A DNA stretch of 64,000 nucleotides from Streptacidiphilus sp. 4-A2 (GCA_014284505.1 JAAFYY010000001.1:8543845-8607844); one strand, 5' to 3'; shown: positions 8,855 through 19,690, counted from the stretch's first letter. The notes: generated from the sequence alone by a model not told the origin. Numbers and translations are program-made.

Positions 8855-10935
8855 TTACGCCGCCTCCTTCCGAATGGAACGTACAAGTCGGGTGACGCTG
8901 TCGGCGGCCAGCTCCTCCAGCTGGACGACGGTACCGGCCAGGTGCCGTGCCAGCTCGCCGGCCAGGCCGAGCCGGACCGCTCTCGCAGTCCACCACGATC
9001 GCGGCCGTGCCCTGCGCGGCCAGCAGCTGCGCCGCCTGCCGGGCCTCCGCCAGCGGCGCCCGGCCGCTGCCGGTACGGCCGGTGGCGCGGCCGTCGGTGA
9101 CCACCACCAGCAGCGGGCGCCGGTGCGGATCGCGCAGCCGCTCCGCAGCGTCTCGTGCGCCCGCAGCAGGCCCGCCGCCAGCGGCGTACGCCCACCGGTG
9201 GGCAACTGCTCCAGCCGGGCCGCGCCCACCTCCACCGAGGAGGTCGGCGGCAGCGCCAGGGTCGCCCCGGTGCCCGGAACGAGATCAGCCCGATCTTGTC
9301 GCGCCGCTGGTAGGCGTCCATCAGCAGCGACAGCACCGCGCCCTTGACCGCGGACATCCGCTGCCGGGCCGCCATGGAGCCGGAGGCGTCCACCACGAAC
9401 AGCACCAGATTGGCCTCGCGGCCCTCGCGGACCTGCTGCCGGAAGTCGTCCCGGCGCAGCTTCAGCGCCCGCCCGTCGCGGCCGCGCGCCAGCTGGTGCG
9501 GGGCGGCGGCGGTGAGGGTGGCGGCCAGGTGCAGCCGGTGCAGCGCGCCGGTGGGCCGGGCGGCGCGGACGGTGTGGCCGCCGCTCTCGGTCCGGGCCCG
9601 GGAGCGCCGCCCGGGCATCCCCTCCCCGGTGCCGGGGACCTGGTACAGCCGGGTCCGGTAGGGCTGCGCGGCGGGCACGGCGGGGGCGTCGCCGCCCGGC
9701 CCGGAGCGCTGCTCGGGAGCCTGCTCCTGCTGCCCGGACGCCTGCCCGTCGTCCCCGGACGGCGTGTCCTGCCCGCCACCGCCGCCGGGCCCTCCGCCGG
9801 GCCCGTCGTCCTGCGGCCCGTCGTCCTCGGGCCCCTCGCCCTGCGGGCCTTCCTCCGGCGAGTCCGGCGAGTCGGGGGAGCCGGGGGAGTCGTCTGGGGA
9901 GTCGGACGGCCCCGCGGCCTGCTCCAGTGCCTGCTCCAGGGTGTCCTGGTCCAGGCCCGGCGCGTCGAAGGGGTTGCGCCGGCGCCGGTGCGGCAGCGCC
10001 AGCCGGGCGGCGGTGCGCACATCCTCGGCCAGCACCTCGGTCCGGCCCGCCCAGGCCGCCAGCGCCACCGCGGTACGCGCCATCACGATGTCCGCACGCA
10101 GCCCGTCCACCTCGAACGCGGCGCAGGTGGCCGTGATCTGACGGAGCGCCACATCTCCCAGCCGGACCTGCGGCAGCAGCTGCTGGGCGGCCACCACCCG
10201 CCCGGCGAGGGCGTGCTCCTCCTCGGTCCAGCGGTCGGAGAAACCCTCCGGGTCGGCGTCGTAGGCCAGCCGGCGGCGGACCACCTCGGCCCGCTCGGTG
10301 GGCTCGCGGGTGGCGGCGATCTCCACGGTCAGCCCGAACCGGTCCAGCAGCTGCGGCCGCAGCTCGCCCTCCTCCGGGTTCATCGTGCCGACCAGCAGGA
10401 AGCGCGCCGCGTGCCGCACCGAGACGCCCTCGCGCTCGACATAGGAGCGGCCCATGGCGGCCGCGTCCAGCAGCAGGTCGACCAGATGGTCGCCGAGCAG
10501 GTTGACCTCGTCGATGTAGAGCACGCCCCGGTGGGCGGCGGCGAGCAGCCCGGGCTCGTACGCCTTCACGCCCTCGGCAGCGCCCGCTCAGGTCCAGCGA
10601 GCCGACGATCCGGTCTCGGACACCCCGACCGGGAGCTCCACCAGCCGGGTGGGCCGGGTCGCGCCGGGCGCGTCGGCCGGGTGCGGGCCGTCCGGGCACT
10701 GCCGGTCCGGCGCGGCCGGGTCGCAGCCGAAGCGGCAGCCGGTCACCTCGGCCAGTGCCGGCAGCAGCCCGGCCAGCGCCCGCACCGCGGTCGACTTGGC
10801 GGTCCCCTTCTCGCCGCGGACCAGCACACCGCCGACCGCCGGGCTCACCGCGTTCAGCAGCAGCGCCAGCCGCAGCTCCTCCATGCCGACGATCGCGGTG
10901 AAGGGATAGGCAGTCGGTGCCTGAAGGGAGTTCAT
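8855..10935 (-). CDS. Cobaltochelatase subunit, ChlD/ChlI-like AAA+ plus VWA protein
   Basis: Putative ATPase partner of CobN for cobalt insertion into hydrogenobyrinate diamide. One polypeptide of about 693 residues combines an AAA+ module and a von Willebrand A module. AAA+ part: FTAIVGMEELRLALLL, Walker A GEKGTAKST, GVLYIDEVNLLGDHLVDLLLD (Walker B) and LLVGTMNPEEGELRPQLLDRFG. A Pro/Gly/Asp/Glu/Ser-rich linker follows at about 9760-9910. The VWA domain has the MIDAS motif FVVDASGSM. Frame breaks near 10575, 9275, 9130 and 8985. This fused form replaces separate CobS/CobT in actinobacteria. The ATG at 10935 is 43 nt after cobN; the stop is 2 nt from cobO. Confidence 0.88.
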
Positions 10936-10978
10936 GCGGATGCGCCTCCTCGGACGGTACGTGCGGGCGTGATCGGGG

Positions 10979-13900
10979 TCATTCCCCGCCCTCCAGATCG
11001 CCTTCGAGCTCCAGGTAGATCTCGCGCAGCCGGTCCAGGGTGGCCTGGTCCGGCTCGGCCCACAGCTGCCGGTCGGCGGCCTCCAGCAGCCGCTCGGTCA
11101 CCCCGCGCAGCGCCCAGGGGTTGGACTGCCGCATGAACTCCTGGTTCTCGGCGTCGAAGACGTACTCGGTGGCCAGCTTCTCGTACATCCAGTCGTCGAC
11201 CACCCCGGCCGTGGCGTCGTAGCCGAACAGGTAGTCGACGGTCGCGGCCATCTCAAAGGCGCCCTTGTAGCCGTGCCGCCGCATCGCGGCCATCCAGCGC
11301 GGGTTGACCACCCGGGCCCGGAACACCCGGTGCGTCTCCTCGCCCAGGGTGCGGGTGCGCACCTGGTCCGGGGTGGCGCTGTCGCCGACGTACGCCTCGG
11401 GCGAGACGCCGGTGAGGTGCCGGACCATGGCCACCATGCCGCCGTGGTACTGGAAGTAGTCGTCCGCGTCGACCAGGTCGTGCTCCCTGGTGTCCACGTT
11501 CTTGGCGGCCACCGAGATCCGCCGGAACGCCTGCTCCATGTCCCCGCGCGCCGCGCGCCCGTCCAGGCCCCGGCCGTAGGCGTAGCCGCCCCAGACCGCG
11601 TACACCTCGGCCAGGTCGGCGTCGGAGCGCCAGTTGCGGGCGTCGATCAGCGGCAGCAGGCCCGCGCCGTAGGCGCCGGGCTTGGAACCGAAGACCCGCG
11701 CGGTGGCGCGGCGCCGGTCGCCGTGCTCGGCAGTGTCCTGCTCGACGTGCGCGCGGACGTAGTTGGCGTCGTCGGGCTCCTCCAGCGCGGCGACCGCCTG
11801 GACCGCGTCGTCCAGCAGCGCCACCACATGCGGGAAGGCGTCGCGGAAGAAGCCGGAGATACGGACCGTCACATCGATGCGCGGGCGCCCGAGTTCGGCC
11901 ACCGGGACGATCTCGAAGCCGGTGACCCGGCGCGAGGCGTCGTCCCACACCGGGCGGCAGCCGAGCAGCGCCAGGATCTCCGCGATGTCGTCGCCCTGGG
12001 TGCGCATGCAGGAGGTGCCCCAGACGGTCAGGCCCACCGAGCGCGGGTAGTCGCCGTTGTCCGCGCGGTAGCGCTCGACCAGCGAGTCCGCGAGCGCCTG
12101 GCCCACCTCCAGGACAGCCGGGAGGGGATGGCCTTCGGGTCCACCGAGTAGAAGTTGCGTCCGGTCGGCAGCACGTTGACCAGCCCGCGCGTGGGCGACC
12201 CGGAGGGCCCGGCCGGGACATAGCCGCCGCGCAGCGCCCGCAGGATGTGCGTCAGCTCGTCCGTGGTGCGCTCCAGCCGGGGCACCACCTCGTCCGCCGC
12301 GAACTCCAGCACGGCTGTCGCGTCCGCGATCTGACGCCCAGTCACTTCGAGCACCAGGGCCGCGGCGGCCCCGGTGGCCCAGCCGGCCGCCTCCATCCCC
12401 TCGGCCAGCCGCCGGCACAGCTGCTCCAGCAGGTCCAGCAGGTCCGAACCGGTGCGTGACGGACCGTCAACCAGCTTCAGCAGCTCGGCGGCTGCCGTCG
12501 CCGGCGCACCGGGCTGGGCCAGCAGCTGCTTCTCCTCCAGCCCGAACTCCCGGGCCAGCGAAGCCCGCAGGCCCGGCAGTGCGTCCGCCTTGCCGCCCCA
12601 GACCTGGGCCGAGCGCAGCACCGCCAGCACCAGGTTCACCCGCGCCTCGCCGACCGGCCCGCCGCCGAGGATGTGCAGGCCGTCCCGGATCTGCACGTCC
12701 TTGATCTCGCACAGGTAGCCGTCGATGTGCATCACGAAGTCGTCGAAGTCGTCCTCCTCCGGCTGGTCCTCGACATGCAGGTCGTGGTGCAGCTCGGCGG
12801 CCTTGACCAGGGTCCAGATCTGCGCCCGCACAGCCGGGGCCTTGGTCGGGTCCAGATCCTTGACCAGGGCGTACTCGTCCAGCAACTGCTCCAGCTTGGC
12901 CAGGTCGCCGTAGCTGTCGGCCCGCGCCATCGGCGGCACCAGGTGGTCCACCACGGTGGCGTGGCCGCGCCGCTTGGCCTGGGTGCCCTCGCCCGGGTCG
13001 TTCACGATGAACGGGTAGACCAGCGGCAGCTCGCCCAGCACCGCGTCCGGCGCGCAGCCCGCGGACAGACCGAGGCCCTTGCCGGGCAGCCACTCCATGG
13101 TGCCGTGCTTGCCCAGGTGGATGATCGCGTCCGCGCCCCAGCTCTGCTCCAGCCAGCGGTAGGCGGACAGGTAGTGGTGCGAGGGCGGCAGGTCGGGGTC
13201 GTGGTAGATGGCGATCGGGTTCTCGCCGAAGCCGCGCGGCGGCTGGATCATCAGCACCACATTGCCGAACTCCAGTGAGGCGAGCACGATCTCGTCGCCG
13301 TCCACATAGAGGCTGCCCGGCGCCTCGCCCCAGTGGCGGCGCACATTCTCCCGCAGCTCCGGCTCCAGGGCCTCGAACCAGCCCCGGTAGTCGGCCAGCG
13401 GCACCCGGGCCGGCGCGGCCCGCAGCTGCTCCTCGGTCAGCCACTCCACGTCGTGGCCGCCGGCCGCGATCAGCCGGTGGATCAGCTCGTCGCCGGTGTC
13501 CGGGTAGTCGGTCAGCTGGTAACCGCCCGCCCGCAGCGCGTCCAGCAGCCGCACCGCGGAGGCCGGGGTGTCCAGGCCGACCGCGTTGCCGACCCGGGAG
13601 TGCTTGGTCGGGTAGGCGGTGAACACCACCGCGATCTTCTTCTCGGCGTTCGGCTTGTGCCGCAGCGCCGCGTGCCGCAGCGCGATCCCGGCGACCCGGG
13701 CGGCCCGCTCCGGGTCGGCCGCATAGCCGGGGATGCCGTCCTCGCCCATCTCCTTGAAGGAGAACGGGACGGTGATGATCCGGCCGTCGAACTCGGGGAT
13801 GGCGACCTGCATGGCCGCGTCCATCGGCGACAGTGCCGCGTCCGAGGCCTCCCAGGCGGCGCGGCTGGAGGTCAGGCACAGGCCCTGGAGCACCGGCACG

Positions 13901-14682
13901 TCCAGCTCCGCCAGCGCGCCCATGTCCCAGCTCTCTTCGTCACCCCCGGCCGAGGCGTCGGCGGCGACGGTCCCGCCGGAGGCCAGCACGGTGGCCACCA
14001 CCGCGTCGCAGCGGCCCAGCAGCCGGTACAGGCCCTCGTCCGCGCCGCGCAGGGTGCCGCAGAAGACCGGCAGCGCATTGCCGCCCCCGGCCTCCACGGC
14101 CGCGCACAGCGTCTCCACGAAGGCGGTGTTCCCGGAGAGTTCGTGCGCGCGGTAGAACAGCACCGCCACGCTGGGCCGCCCCTCGACCCAGGGCCGCGCG
14201 CCGCTGACGCCGTACTGCGGCATCGGCTGCGGCGCGGCGAAGCCCTCGCCGGTCAGCAGCACCGTGTCGGAGAGGAACCGGGCCAGCTCGCCGAGGTTCC
14301 CCGGCCCGCCCTCGACCAGGTAGGTCAGTGCCTCGGCGACCACACCCGCGGGCACCGAGGACATGCCCATCAGTTCGGCGTCCGGCACCGCCTCGCCGCC
14401 GAGCAGCACGGTCGGCCGCCCGGAGGCGGCGATCACCGCCAGGCCGTCCTCCCAGGCCCGGCGCCCGCCGAGGAGCCGCACCACCACCACGTCCGCGCCG
14501 TCCAGCAGCGCGCGCAGCTCGTCGCCGGCGCCGACCCGGGACGGGTTGCCGATGCGGAAGTCCGCGTCGGCGGCGCGGGCCGCCAGCAGGTCGGTGTCGG
14601 CGCTGGACAGCAGCAGGACGGTCGCACCGCCCTTGGGCGGGGTCGATCCGGACAGCTGCTCCTGCTCGGCCTGCGTGGCCAC
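10979..14682 (-). CDS. cobN: Cobaltochelatase large subunit CobN
   Basis: Large subunit (about 1,234 residues) of the ATP-dependent cobaltochelatase of the aerobic B12 pathway. Motifs: ATVLLLSSADTDLLAARA near the N-terminus, FTAYPTKHSRVGNAVGLDTP, IHLGKHGTMEWLPGKGLGLS, PFIVNDPGEGTQAKRRGHA, LVNVLPTGRNFYSVDPKAIP, YPRSVGLTVWGTSCMRTQGD and NPRWMAAMRRHGYKGAFEMA, all typical of CobN/BchH. I prefer GTG at 14682 because AAGGGAG lies 7 nt upstream; an in-frame codon at 14736 is an alternative. One frame break near 12120 within KAIPS. The leader upstream (14683-14875) has short tandem repeats. Confidence 0.95.
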
Positions 14683-14875
14683 GTGAACTCCCTTGTCGTC
14701 GGCACGGAAAGCACAGAAAAGTCGGTACTCGGTCATCGGTAGCCGGTCATCAGTAGCCGGTCATCGGTACGAGGCACTCGGTGAACCGGTGAACCGGTGA
14801 CCCGGTACCGGAAAACGGAAAAGGCAACGGGAAAGGCGGGGACCGGAAAAGGCGGCGGGGGCACGGGGGCCGGGC
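14683..14875. repeat. Short tandem repeats in cobQ-cobN intergenic leader
   Basis: The 193-bp gap between cobQ and cobN contains three copies of a 14-bp unit (GTCATCGGTAGCCG, one with a substitution) from 14732 to about 14770, then three copies of an 8-bp unit GGTGAACC (last one GGTGACCC) at 14780-14803, followed by a purine-rich stretch of GGAAA-type words to about 14860. It is the only sizeable gap inside the otherwise tight cob operon. Function unknown. Confidence 0.7.
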
Positions 14876-16372
14876 TCACGGCGCGCCCGGGGGCACGAAC
14901 GGCAGCCCCTGAGGCACGCCGCCCTCGATCAGCCGCAGCAGCGCACCGGTGTCCGCGTGCTCGGCGATCAGGTCGCCGAGCCGCTCCAGCCGCTGCTCGC
15001 GGGCGTCCGCGAAGCAGGTGTCCGGCGCGGGCACGAAGTCGCGCCCGGCGAGCGCGGCGACCTCGCGCAGGAAGGCCCGCCGGAAGCCGTCGTTCTCCAG
15101 CGCGCCGTGCCAGGTGGTGCCCCAGACCGAACCGGCCCGGCAGCCGTCCAGGAAGGGCTCGCCGCCCTCCACCGAGACCACCCCGTGGTGGATCTCGTAT
15201 CCGGCGACCGGCTCCCCGTACGCCTCGCCGACCGGCCGGGCCAGGGTCTTCTCCGGCGCGAACTCCACCCGCACCGGCAGCAGCCCCAGCCCCGGCACCT
15301 CGCCGGCCCGCGACTCGACCCGGTCCACCAGGGTCCGCGCCAGCATCTGGTAGCCGCCGCACACCCCCAGCAGCGGCAGCCCCAGCGAGGCCCGCTCGGT
15401 CAGCGCCGCATCCAGGCCGCGCTCGCGCAGCCAGGCCAGGTCGGCCACGGTGGCCCTGGTGCCGGGCAGCAGCACCAGGTCGGCGTCGGCCAGCTCCTGC
15501 GGCCGGGTGGCCCAGCGCACCAGCACCCCGGGCTCCTGCGCCAGCGCGTCCACATCGGTGAAGTTGGACAGCCTGGGCAGCCGCACCACCGACACCCGCA
15601 GCACCTCCCGGCCCTGCGCGGGCCGGTCCGGGGTGCGGTCCAGCAGTCCGGCCAGGTCCAGCGAGTCCTCGGCGTCCAGCCACAGGCCCTGAAGCATCGG
15701 CAGCACGCCCAGGGTCGGCCGCCCGGTCAGCTTCAGCAGCATCTCCAGGCCGGGCGCGAGCAGCCGGGCGTCACCGCGGAACTTGTTCACGATCCAGCCG
15801 CCGATGTGCCGCTGGTCCTCGGCCGACAGCAGCGCCAGCGTCCCGAACATGGACGCGAACACCCCGCCCCGGTCGATGTCGCCGACCACCACCACCGGCA
15901 GCGAGGCGGCCGTGGCCAGGCCCATGTTGGCCAGGTCGCGATCCCGCAGATTGATCTCGGCCGGGGAGCCGGCGCCCTCGCAGACCACCACGTCGTAGCG
16001 GCTGCGCAGATCGGCCAGGCAGTCCAGGGCGATCCGCAGCAGCGCGGGCTTGCGCTCGTGGTAGTCCAGCGCGCCGACCTCGGCGACCGGGTGGCCGAGC
16101 ACCACCACCTGGCTGCGGCTGTCCCCACCGGGCTTGAGCAGCACCGGGTTCATCGCCGCCTCCGGCGCGATCCCGGCGGCGGCGGCCTGCATCGCCTGGG
16201 CCCGGCCGATCTCCGCGCCGTCGGCGGTGACAAAGGAGTTCAGTGACATGTTCTGCGCCTTGAACGGCGCCACCGACACGCCCTGCCGGGCCAGCCAGCG
16301 GCAGATGCCCGCGGTAACCACGCTCTTGCCCGCGTCCGAGGTCGTCCCGGCAACCAGCAGTGAACCCTTCAA
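14876..16372 (-). CDS. cobQ: Cobyric acid synthase
   Basis: Amidates side chains b, d, e and g of adenosylcobyrinate a,c-diamide using glutamine and ATP. The frame is open throughout (498 residues). The start is a TTG at 16372: AGGAGG lies 6 nt upstream and the TTG overlaps the TGA of cobD (TTGA), a clear case of translational coupling from a rare start. N-terminal ATP domain: VAGTTSDAGKSVV, PFKAQNMSLNS, EGAGSPAEINLRDRDLANMG. C-terminal triad glutaminase domain: LLPGTRATVADLAWLRERG, LGVCGGYQML with the nucleophile Cys, GYEIHHG and TTWHGALENDGFRR. One of the few pathway genes here with no frame break. Confidence 0.96.
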   Translation of the reverse strand: MKGSLLVAGTTSDAGKSVVTAGICRWLARQGVSVAPFKAQNMSLNSFVTADGAEIGRAQAMQAAAAGIAPEAAMNPVLLKPGGDSRSQVVVLGHPVAEVGALDYHERKPALLRIALDCLADLRSRYDVVVCEGAGSPAEINLRDRDLANMGLATAASLPVVVVGDIDRGGVFASMFGTLALLSAEDQRHIGGWIVNKFRGDARLLAPGLEMLLKLTGRPTLGVLPMLQGLWLDAEDSLDLAGLLDRTPDRPAQGREVLRVSVVRLPRLSNFTDVDALAQEPGVLVRWATRPQELADADLVLLPGTRATVADLAWLRERGLDAALTERASLGLPLLGVCGGYQMLARTLVDRVESRAGEVPGLGLLPVRVEFAPEKTLARPVGEAYGEPVAGYEIHHGVVSVEGGEPFLDGCRAGSVWGTTWHGALENDGFRRAFLREVAALAGRDFVPAPDTCFADAREQRLERLGDLIAEHADTGALLRLIEGGVPQGLPFVPPGAP

Positions 16373-17405
16373 CGCCGCCTCCTGTGCCGCAGCCCCACAA
16401 CCAGTACCGCCACCCCGGCGGCCAGCAGTCCCACCCGCCGCGACAGCGCGCAGGCCCGCTCGATGTCCGCGACCGCCACCGGCCGCGCCGCCGCGCCCAG
16501 CACCGGCCGGTGCTCGACCCTCCCGCCGCCCCCGGGGGAGTCGCCGTGCTCCGCCTGTCCGCCTGCCGCCGGATCCCCGGGCGCGTCGCCGCGCTCCGCG
16601 CCGGCCGGGTCCGCGCTGTGCGAGTAGCGCAGCGTGCCGCCCAGCCGCACCCCGAGTGCCCCGGCGAAGGCGGCCTCCGCCTGTCCGGCGTTGGGGCTCG
16701 GATGCGCGGCGGCGTCCTGCCGCCACACCCGCCAGGCGTCCGCGCGCCGTCCGGGCTCCGCCGCGGCGACGGTCAGCAGCGCGGTCAGCCGCGCGCCCGG
16801 CCAGCCGGCGACGTCGTCCAGCCGGGCCGAGGCCCAGCCGAAGCGCAGATAGCGCGGCGAGCGGTGGCCGACCATCGCGTCCAGGGTGTTCACCGCCCGG
16901 AACGCCAGCAGCCCCGGCGCTCCCGCCAGCGCGCCCCACACCAGCGCGTTCACCACCGCGTCGGCGGTGTTCTCGGCGACCGACTCGACCACCGCGCGGG
17001 CAAGTTGCTGCTCCGTCAGCTCGCGCGGGTCCCGGCCGCAGAGGTAGGGCAGCCGGTCACGGGCGGCGGCCAGGTCGCCCGCCTCCAGCGCGCCGCCGAT
17101 CGTCCGCGCCTCGCGTACCAGCGACGCGCCCCCAGTACGGTCCAGGTGGCCGCGCCCGCGAGCAGCGCCTGCCCGGCGGCGGAGCCGCGCACGGCTTGCC
17201 GCGCGCCCAGCGCGCCAGCCGCGACCGTCCCGACACAGAGCGCGGTGAAAGCGGCCCCCGAGCCCCGGTGGTCGCGCCACAGCCGCCGCTCCAGCGCGGT
17301 CGCGGCCTGTCCGAATCCGGCCACCGGATGCCCGCGCCGGGGGTCGCCGAAGGCCGCGTCGGCGGCGTATCCGGCCGCGACGCCCAGCGCGACGGCGCTG
17401 CGCAC
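16369..17405 (-). CDS. cobD: Adenosylcobinamide-phosphate synthase (CobD/CbiB)
   Basis: Integral membrane enzyme that attaches aminopropanol (or its phosphate) to adenosylcobyric acid. GTG at 17405. Features: YAADAAFGDPRRGHPVAGFG near the N-terminus (FGDP-HP is diagnostic), VVESVAENTADAVVNALVWG, AFRAVNTLDAMVGHRSPRY, FGWASARLDDV and SPNAGQAEAAFAGALGVRLGG. One frame break near 17130. About 345 residues, with a low-complexity Gly/Ala/Pro/Glu insert near the C-terminus before a last hydrophobic helix (VGLLAAGVAVLVVGL). First gene after the cobalamin riboswitch, so its expression should fall when B12 is plentiful. Confidence 0.92.
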
Positions 17406-17489
17406 GGCGGTCAGTGGGGCGGCTGCGGAAGAACAGGGGCAGCGGGCAGGGGCGGCGAAGCGCGCATGGCGTGGATGTCCTCACTCAGG

Positions 17490-17668
17490 GTCCGCGCCCT
17501 GGATCGACGAACCGGGGGCGAGAGTCTCCTGGCTTCCGGATCGACACGCTCCCGGGCCTTCCCGCAGCGGAACCCGCTGCCGTGGCCGTCGTTCGAGAGC
17601 GCTCCCCGGTGACAGTGGCGGGACCGCGCCGGATTCACACCGGCTTCCTCTGCTTGCCTCCGTATGGC
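17490..17668 (-). ncRNA. Cobalamin riboswitch
   Basis: Read on the minus strand, this leader has the conserved parts of a cobalamin (B12-element) riboswitch: GAAGCCGGTGTGAATCCGGC followed by GCGGTCCCGCCACTGT, later GCGGGAAGGC, and the B12 box GAAGCCAGGAGAC (complement of about 17522-17536). It ends about 85 nt before the GTG of cobD, leaving room for an expression platform that would sequester the ribosome site. It therefore probably represses the whole cobD-cobQ-cobN-chelatase-cobO transcript when adenosylcobalamin is abundant. Confidence 0.93.
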
Positions 17669-17674
17669 CCAACG

Positions 17675-17704
17675 ATCCCACCATGCCGCCGGACCGACCG
17701 TCAA
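17675..17704 (-). promoter_or_regulatory. Candidate promoter for riboswitch-led cob operon
   Basis: On the minus strand TTGACG (complement of 17699-17704) is followed after 18 bp by TGGGAT (complement of 17675-17680), a plausible housekeeping-sigma promoter with a consensus-like -35 and a weak -10. A start site just downstream would place the first transcribed bases at the beginning of the riboswitch. Prediction only. Confidence 0.4.
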
Positions 17705-17793
17705 CAGTCGGCCCGGCGACGCATCTCACATCCGGCTGACAGCGCACTCCCGCCGTCCGCACCCGATCCCGCGGACGGGCCCGCGGCAGGGGC

Positions 17794-18075
17794 TCAGGCG
17801 GCGCTGTCGCGCCCGGCGTCCGGCCGCTCGGCGGTGCGCCGGGGCTGGAGCCGGACCAGGCTCAGCAGCTCCACCGTGCCCTGCGCGACCTGGTCGACCG
17901 GGTTGGCCCGCGGCAGGCTGCGCCGACGGGACCTGGCATCCGCCTCGCTCTGGCGTTGCAGTACCTGCTCCGCCGGGCTCGCCGGCGGACGCAGCATGCG
18001 GTCCTCGAACCAGGCGAGGCCGAGGATGATGAGCAGCCCCATCGGGGCGATGAGAAGCCAGACAAGAACAGACAT
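17794..18075 (-). CDS. Small single-pass membrane protein
   Basis: Unrecognised 93-residue protein. ATG at 18075. The first 22 residues form a transmembrane helix (VLVWLLIAPMGLLIILGLAW), followed by a charged cytoplasmic-type tail with Arg/Gln/Glu-rich sequence (QRQSEADARSRRRSLP) and NPVDQVAQGTVELLSL. The frame is open and codon use is genome-like. It sits upstream of the cob riboswitch on the same strand, but a promoter lies between, so it is probably not part of the cob operon. Confidence 0.6.
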   Translation of the reverse strand: MSVLVWLLIAPMGLLIILGLAWFEDRMLRPPASPAEQVLQRQSEADARSRRRSLPRANPVDQVAQGTVELLSLVRLQPRRTAERPDAGRDSAA

Positions 18076-18281
18076 GGGCACCCCAAGCTCGTCGAGTGCT
18101 GCGGTCCGGTCGTTTCCCCCGGAGACCAGCCTCCGCTCCGAGCGGCGTTTCCGCATCTCGGAGTGCCCGCGTCCGATCACTCCTGGTCAACCCGGCCGCC
18201 CGGCACCCGCCCACGCCTGCCCCTGCCCCGCCCGGCAAACCCGCCCGGCAAACCCTCCCTCAGTGCCGGCCCGAGGTCACG

Positions 18282-19690
18282 TCAGTGCCGCCCGGAGATC
18301 ACGTCCGCGACCCGGGCGATCGGCGAGGTGGTGGCCCGGCCCGCCAGCTCCTGCCGGTCCGCGGCGTGATAGGCCGCGTACATGCCGTGCACGCCGATCC
18401 AGCGCAGCGGCTCCGGCTCCCAGCGGCGCACCTGGTGCCCGACCCAGGGCAGCGCCGTGAGCTCGGTCCCGTCCCGGCTGCCGAGCTCCCGCAGCACCAG
18501 GTCGCGCAGGGTCCGCCCGGCCAGGTTGGTGGTGGTGACGCCGCTGCCGACATAGCCCCCGGCCCAGCCCAGACCGGAGACCCGGTCCAGCTCCACGGTC
18601 GAGCACCAGTCGCGGGGCACCCCGAGCACGCCCGACCAGGCATGCGCGATCCCGACGTCCCGCGACGCCGGGAAGAAGCGGACCAGGATCTCCCGCAGCT
18701 GGTCGATGGTCTGCTGGGCGGTCCGCCCGTCGTTGTCGGTGCGCGAGCCGAACTTGTACGGCACCCCGCGCCCGCCCAGCGCTATCCGGTCGTCGGCGGT
18801 CCGCTGCGCGTACATGTACGCGTGCGCCATGTCGCCCAGGGTCTCCCGGCCCGCCCAGCCGACCGAGTCCCAGAAGGACCGCGGCAGCGGGTCGGTCACG
18901 ATCATGGAGGAGTTCATCGGCAGCCAGGAGCGCTTCTCGCCGCGCAGTGCCGAGGTGAAGCCCTCGGTCGCGCGCAGCACGAAGCGCGCCGAGACGGTCC
19001 CGGTCGCGGTCACCGCCCGGGCCGGGTGCCCGTCCGTGGCGGGCAGGATCTCCGTACCGCGGTGCCCTCGTGGATGGTCACGCCCAGCGACTCCACCACC
19101 CGGGCCAGCCCCCGGGCCAGCTTGGCGGGCTGGATCCGCGCGCCGTGCGGGGTCCAGCTGCCGCCCAGGGTCCCGGCGACGCTGATCCGCGCGGTCGCCT
19201 CGGCGGCGCCCAGCAGCACCTGGTCGGTCTCACCGTAGGCGTGCTCGGCCTCGACGTACTCCCGCAGCCGGGCCAGCTGCGCCGGGGTGTAGGCGACCTC
19301 CAGCGCCCCGCCCTTGACGATGTCCGCGTCGATGTCCTCGGCCGCGCAGACCTCGACCACCTCGTCCACCGCCCGGCTCATCGCCTGCTGCATGGCGACC
19401 GCCCCGCTTGCCGTAGGTGCGGGCGAAGACGCCGCGCCCGAAGCCGTTGTAGAGCCAGCCGCCGTTGCGGCCGGAGGCGCCGTAGCCGCAGAAACGCTGC
19501 TCCAGCACGGTCACCCGCAGGCCCGGATCGGCCTTCTTCAGGTAGTAGGCGGTCCACAGGCCGGTGTAGCCGCCGCCGACCACGCACACGTCGGCCTCGG
19601 CCGACCCGTCGAGCGGCGGCCGCGGCGCCGGGAGCCGATCGACGAGTACCAGAACGAGACACTGCCGTTGGCGGTGGCGGACGTGCCCAT
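18282..19690 (-). CDS. FAD-dependent oxidoreductase, DadA/gamma-glutamylputrescine oxidase-like
   Basis: Predicted flavin amine/amino-acid oxidase of about 469 residues. The Rossmann FAD motif VCVVGGGYTGLWTAYYL lies at about residues 33-49, followed by RFCGYGASGRNGGWL, typical of the DAO/PuuB group. Further on: GTLGGSWTPHGARIQPAKLA, LRGEKRSWLPMNSSMIVTDPL and, at the C-terminus, GGYVGSGVTTTNLAGRTLRDL, the second FAD-contact region. ATG at 19690. Frame breaks near 19635, 19405 and 19060. The glutamine-synthetase-like gene at 22771 could supply a gamma-glutamyl-amine substrate, a PuuA/PuuB-style pairing; this is inference from proximity only. Confidence 0.8.

Noticed and set aside
18178..18281. 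Repeated CCCGCCCGGCAAA words before the FAD oxidase stop
   Set aside because: Only two copies in a C-rich gap; too short to call a repeat element.
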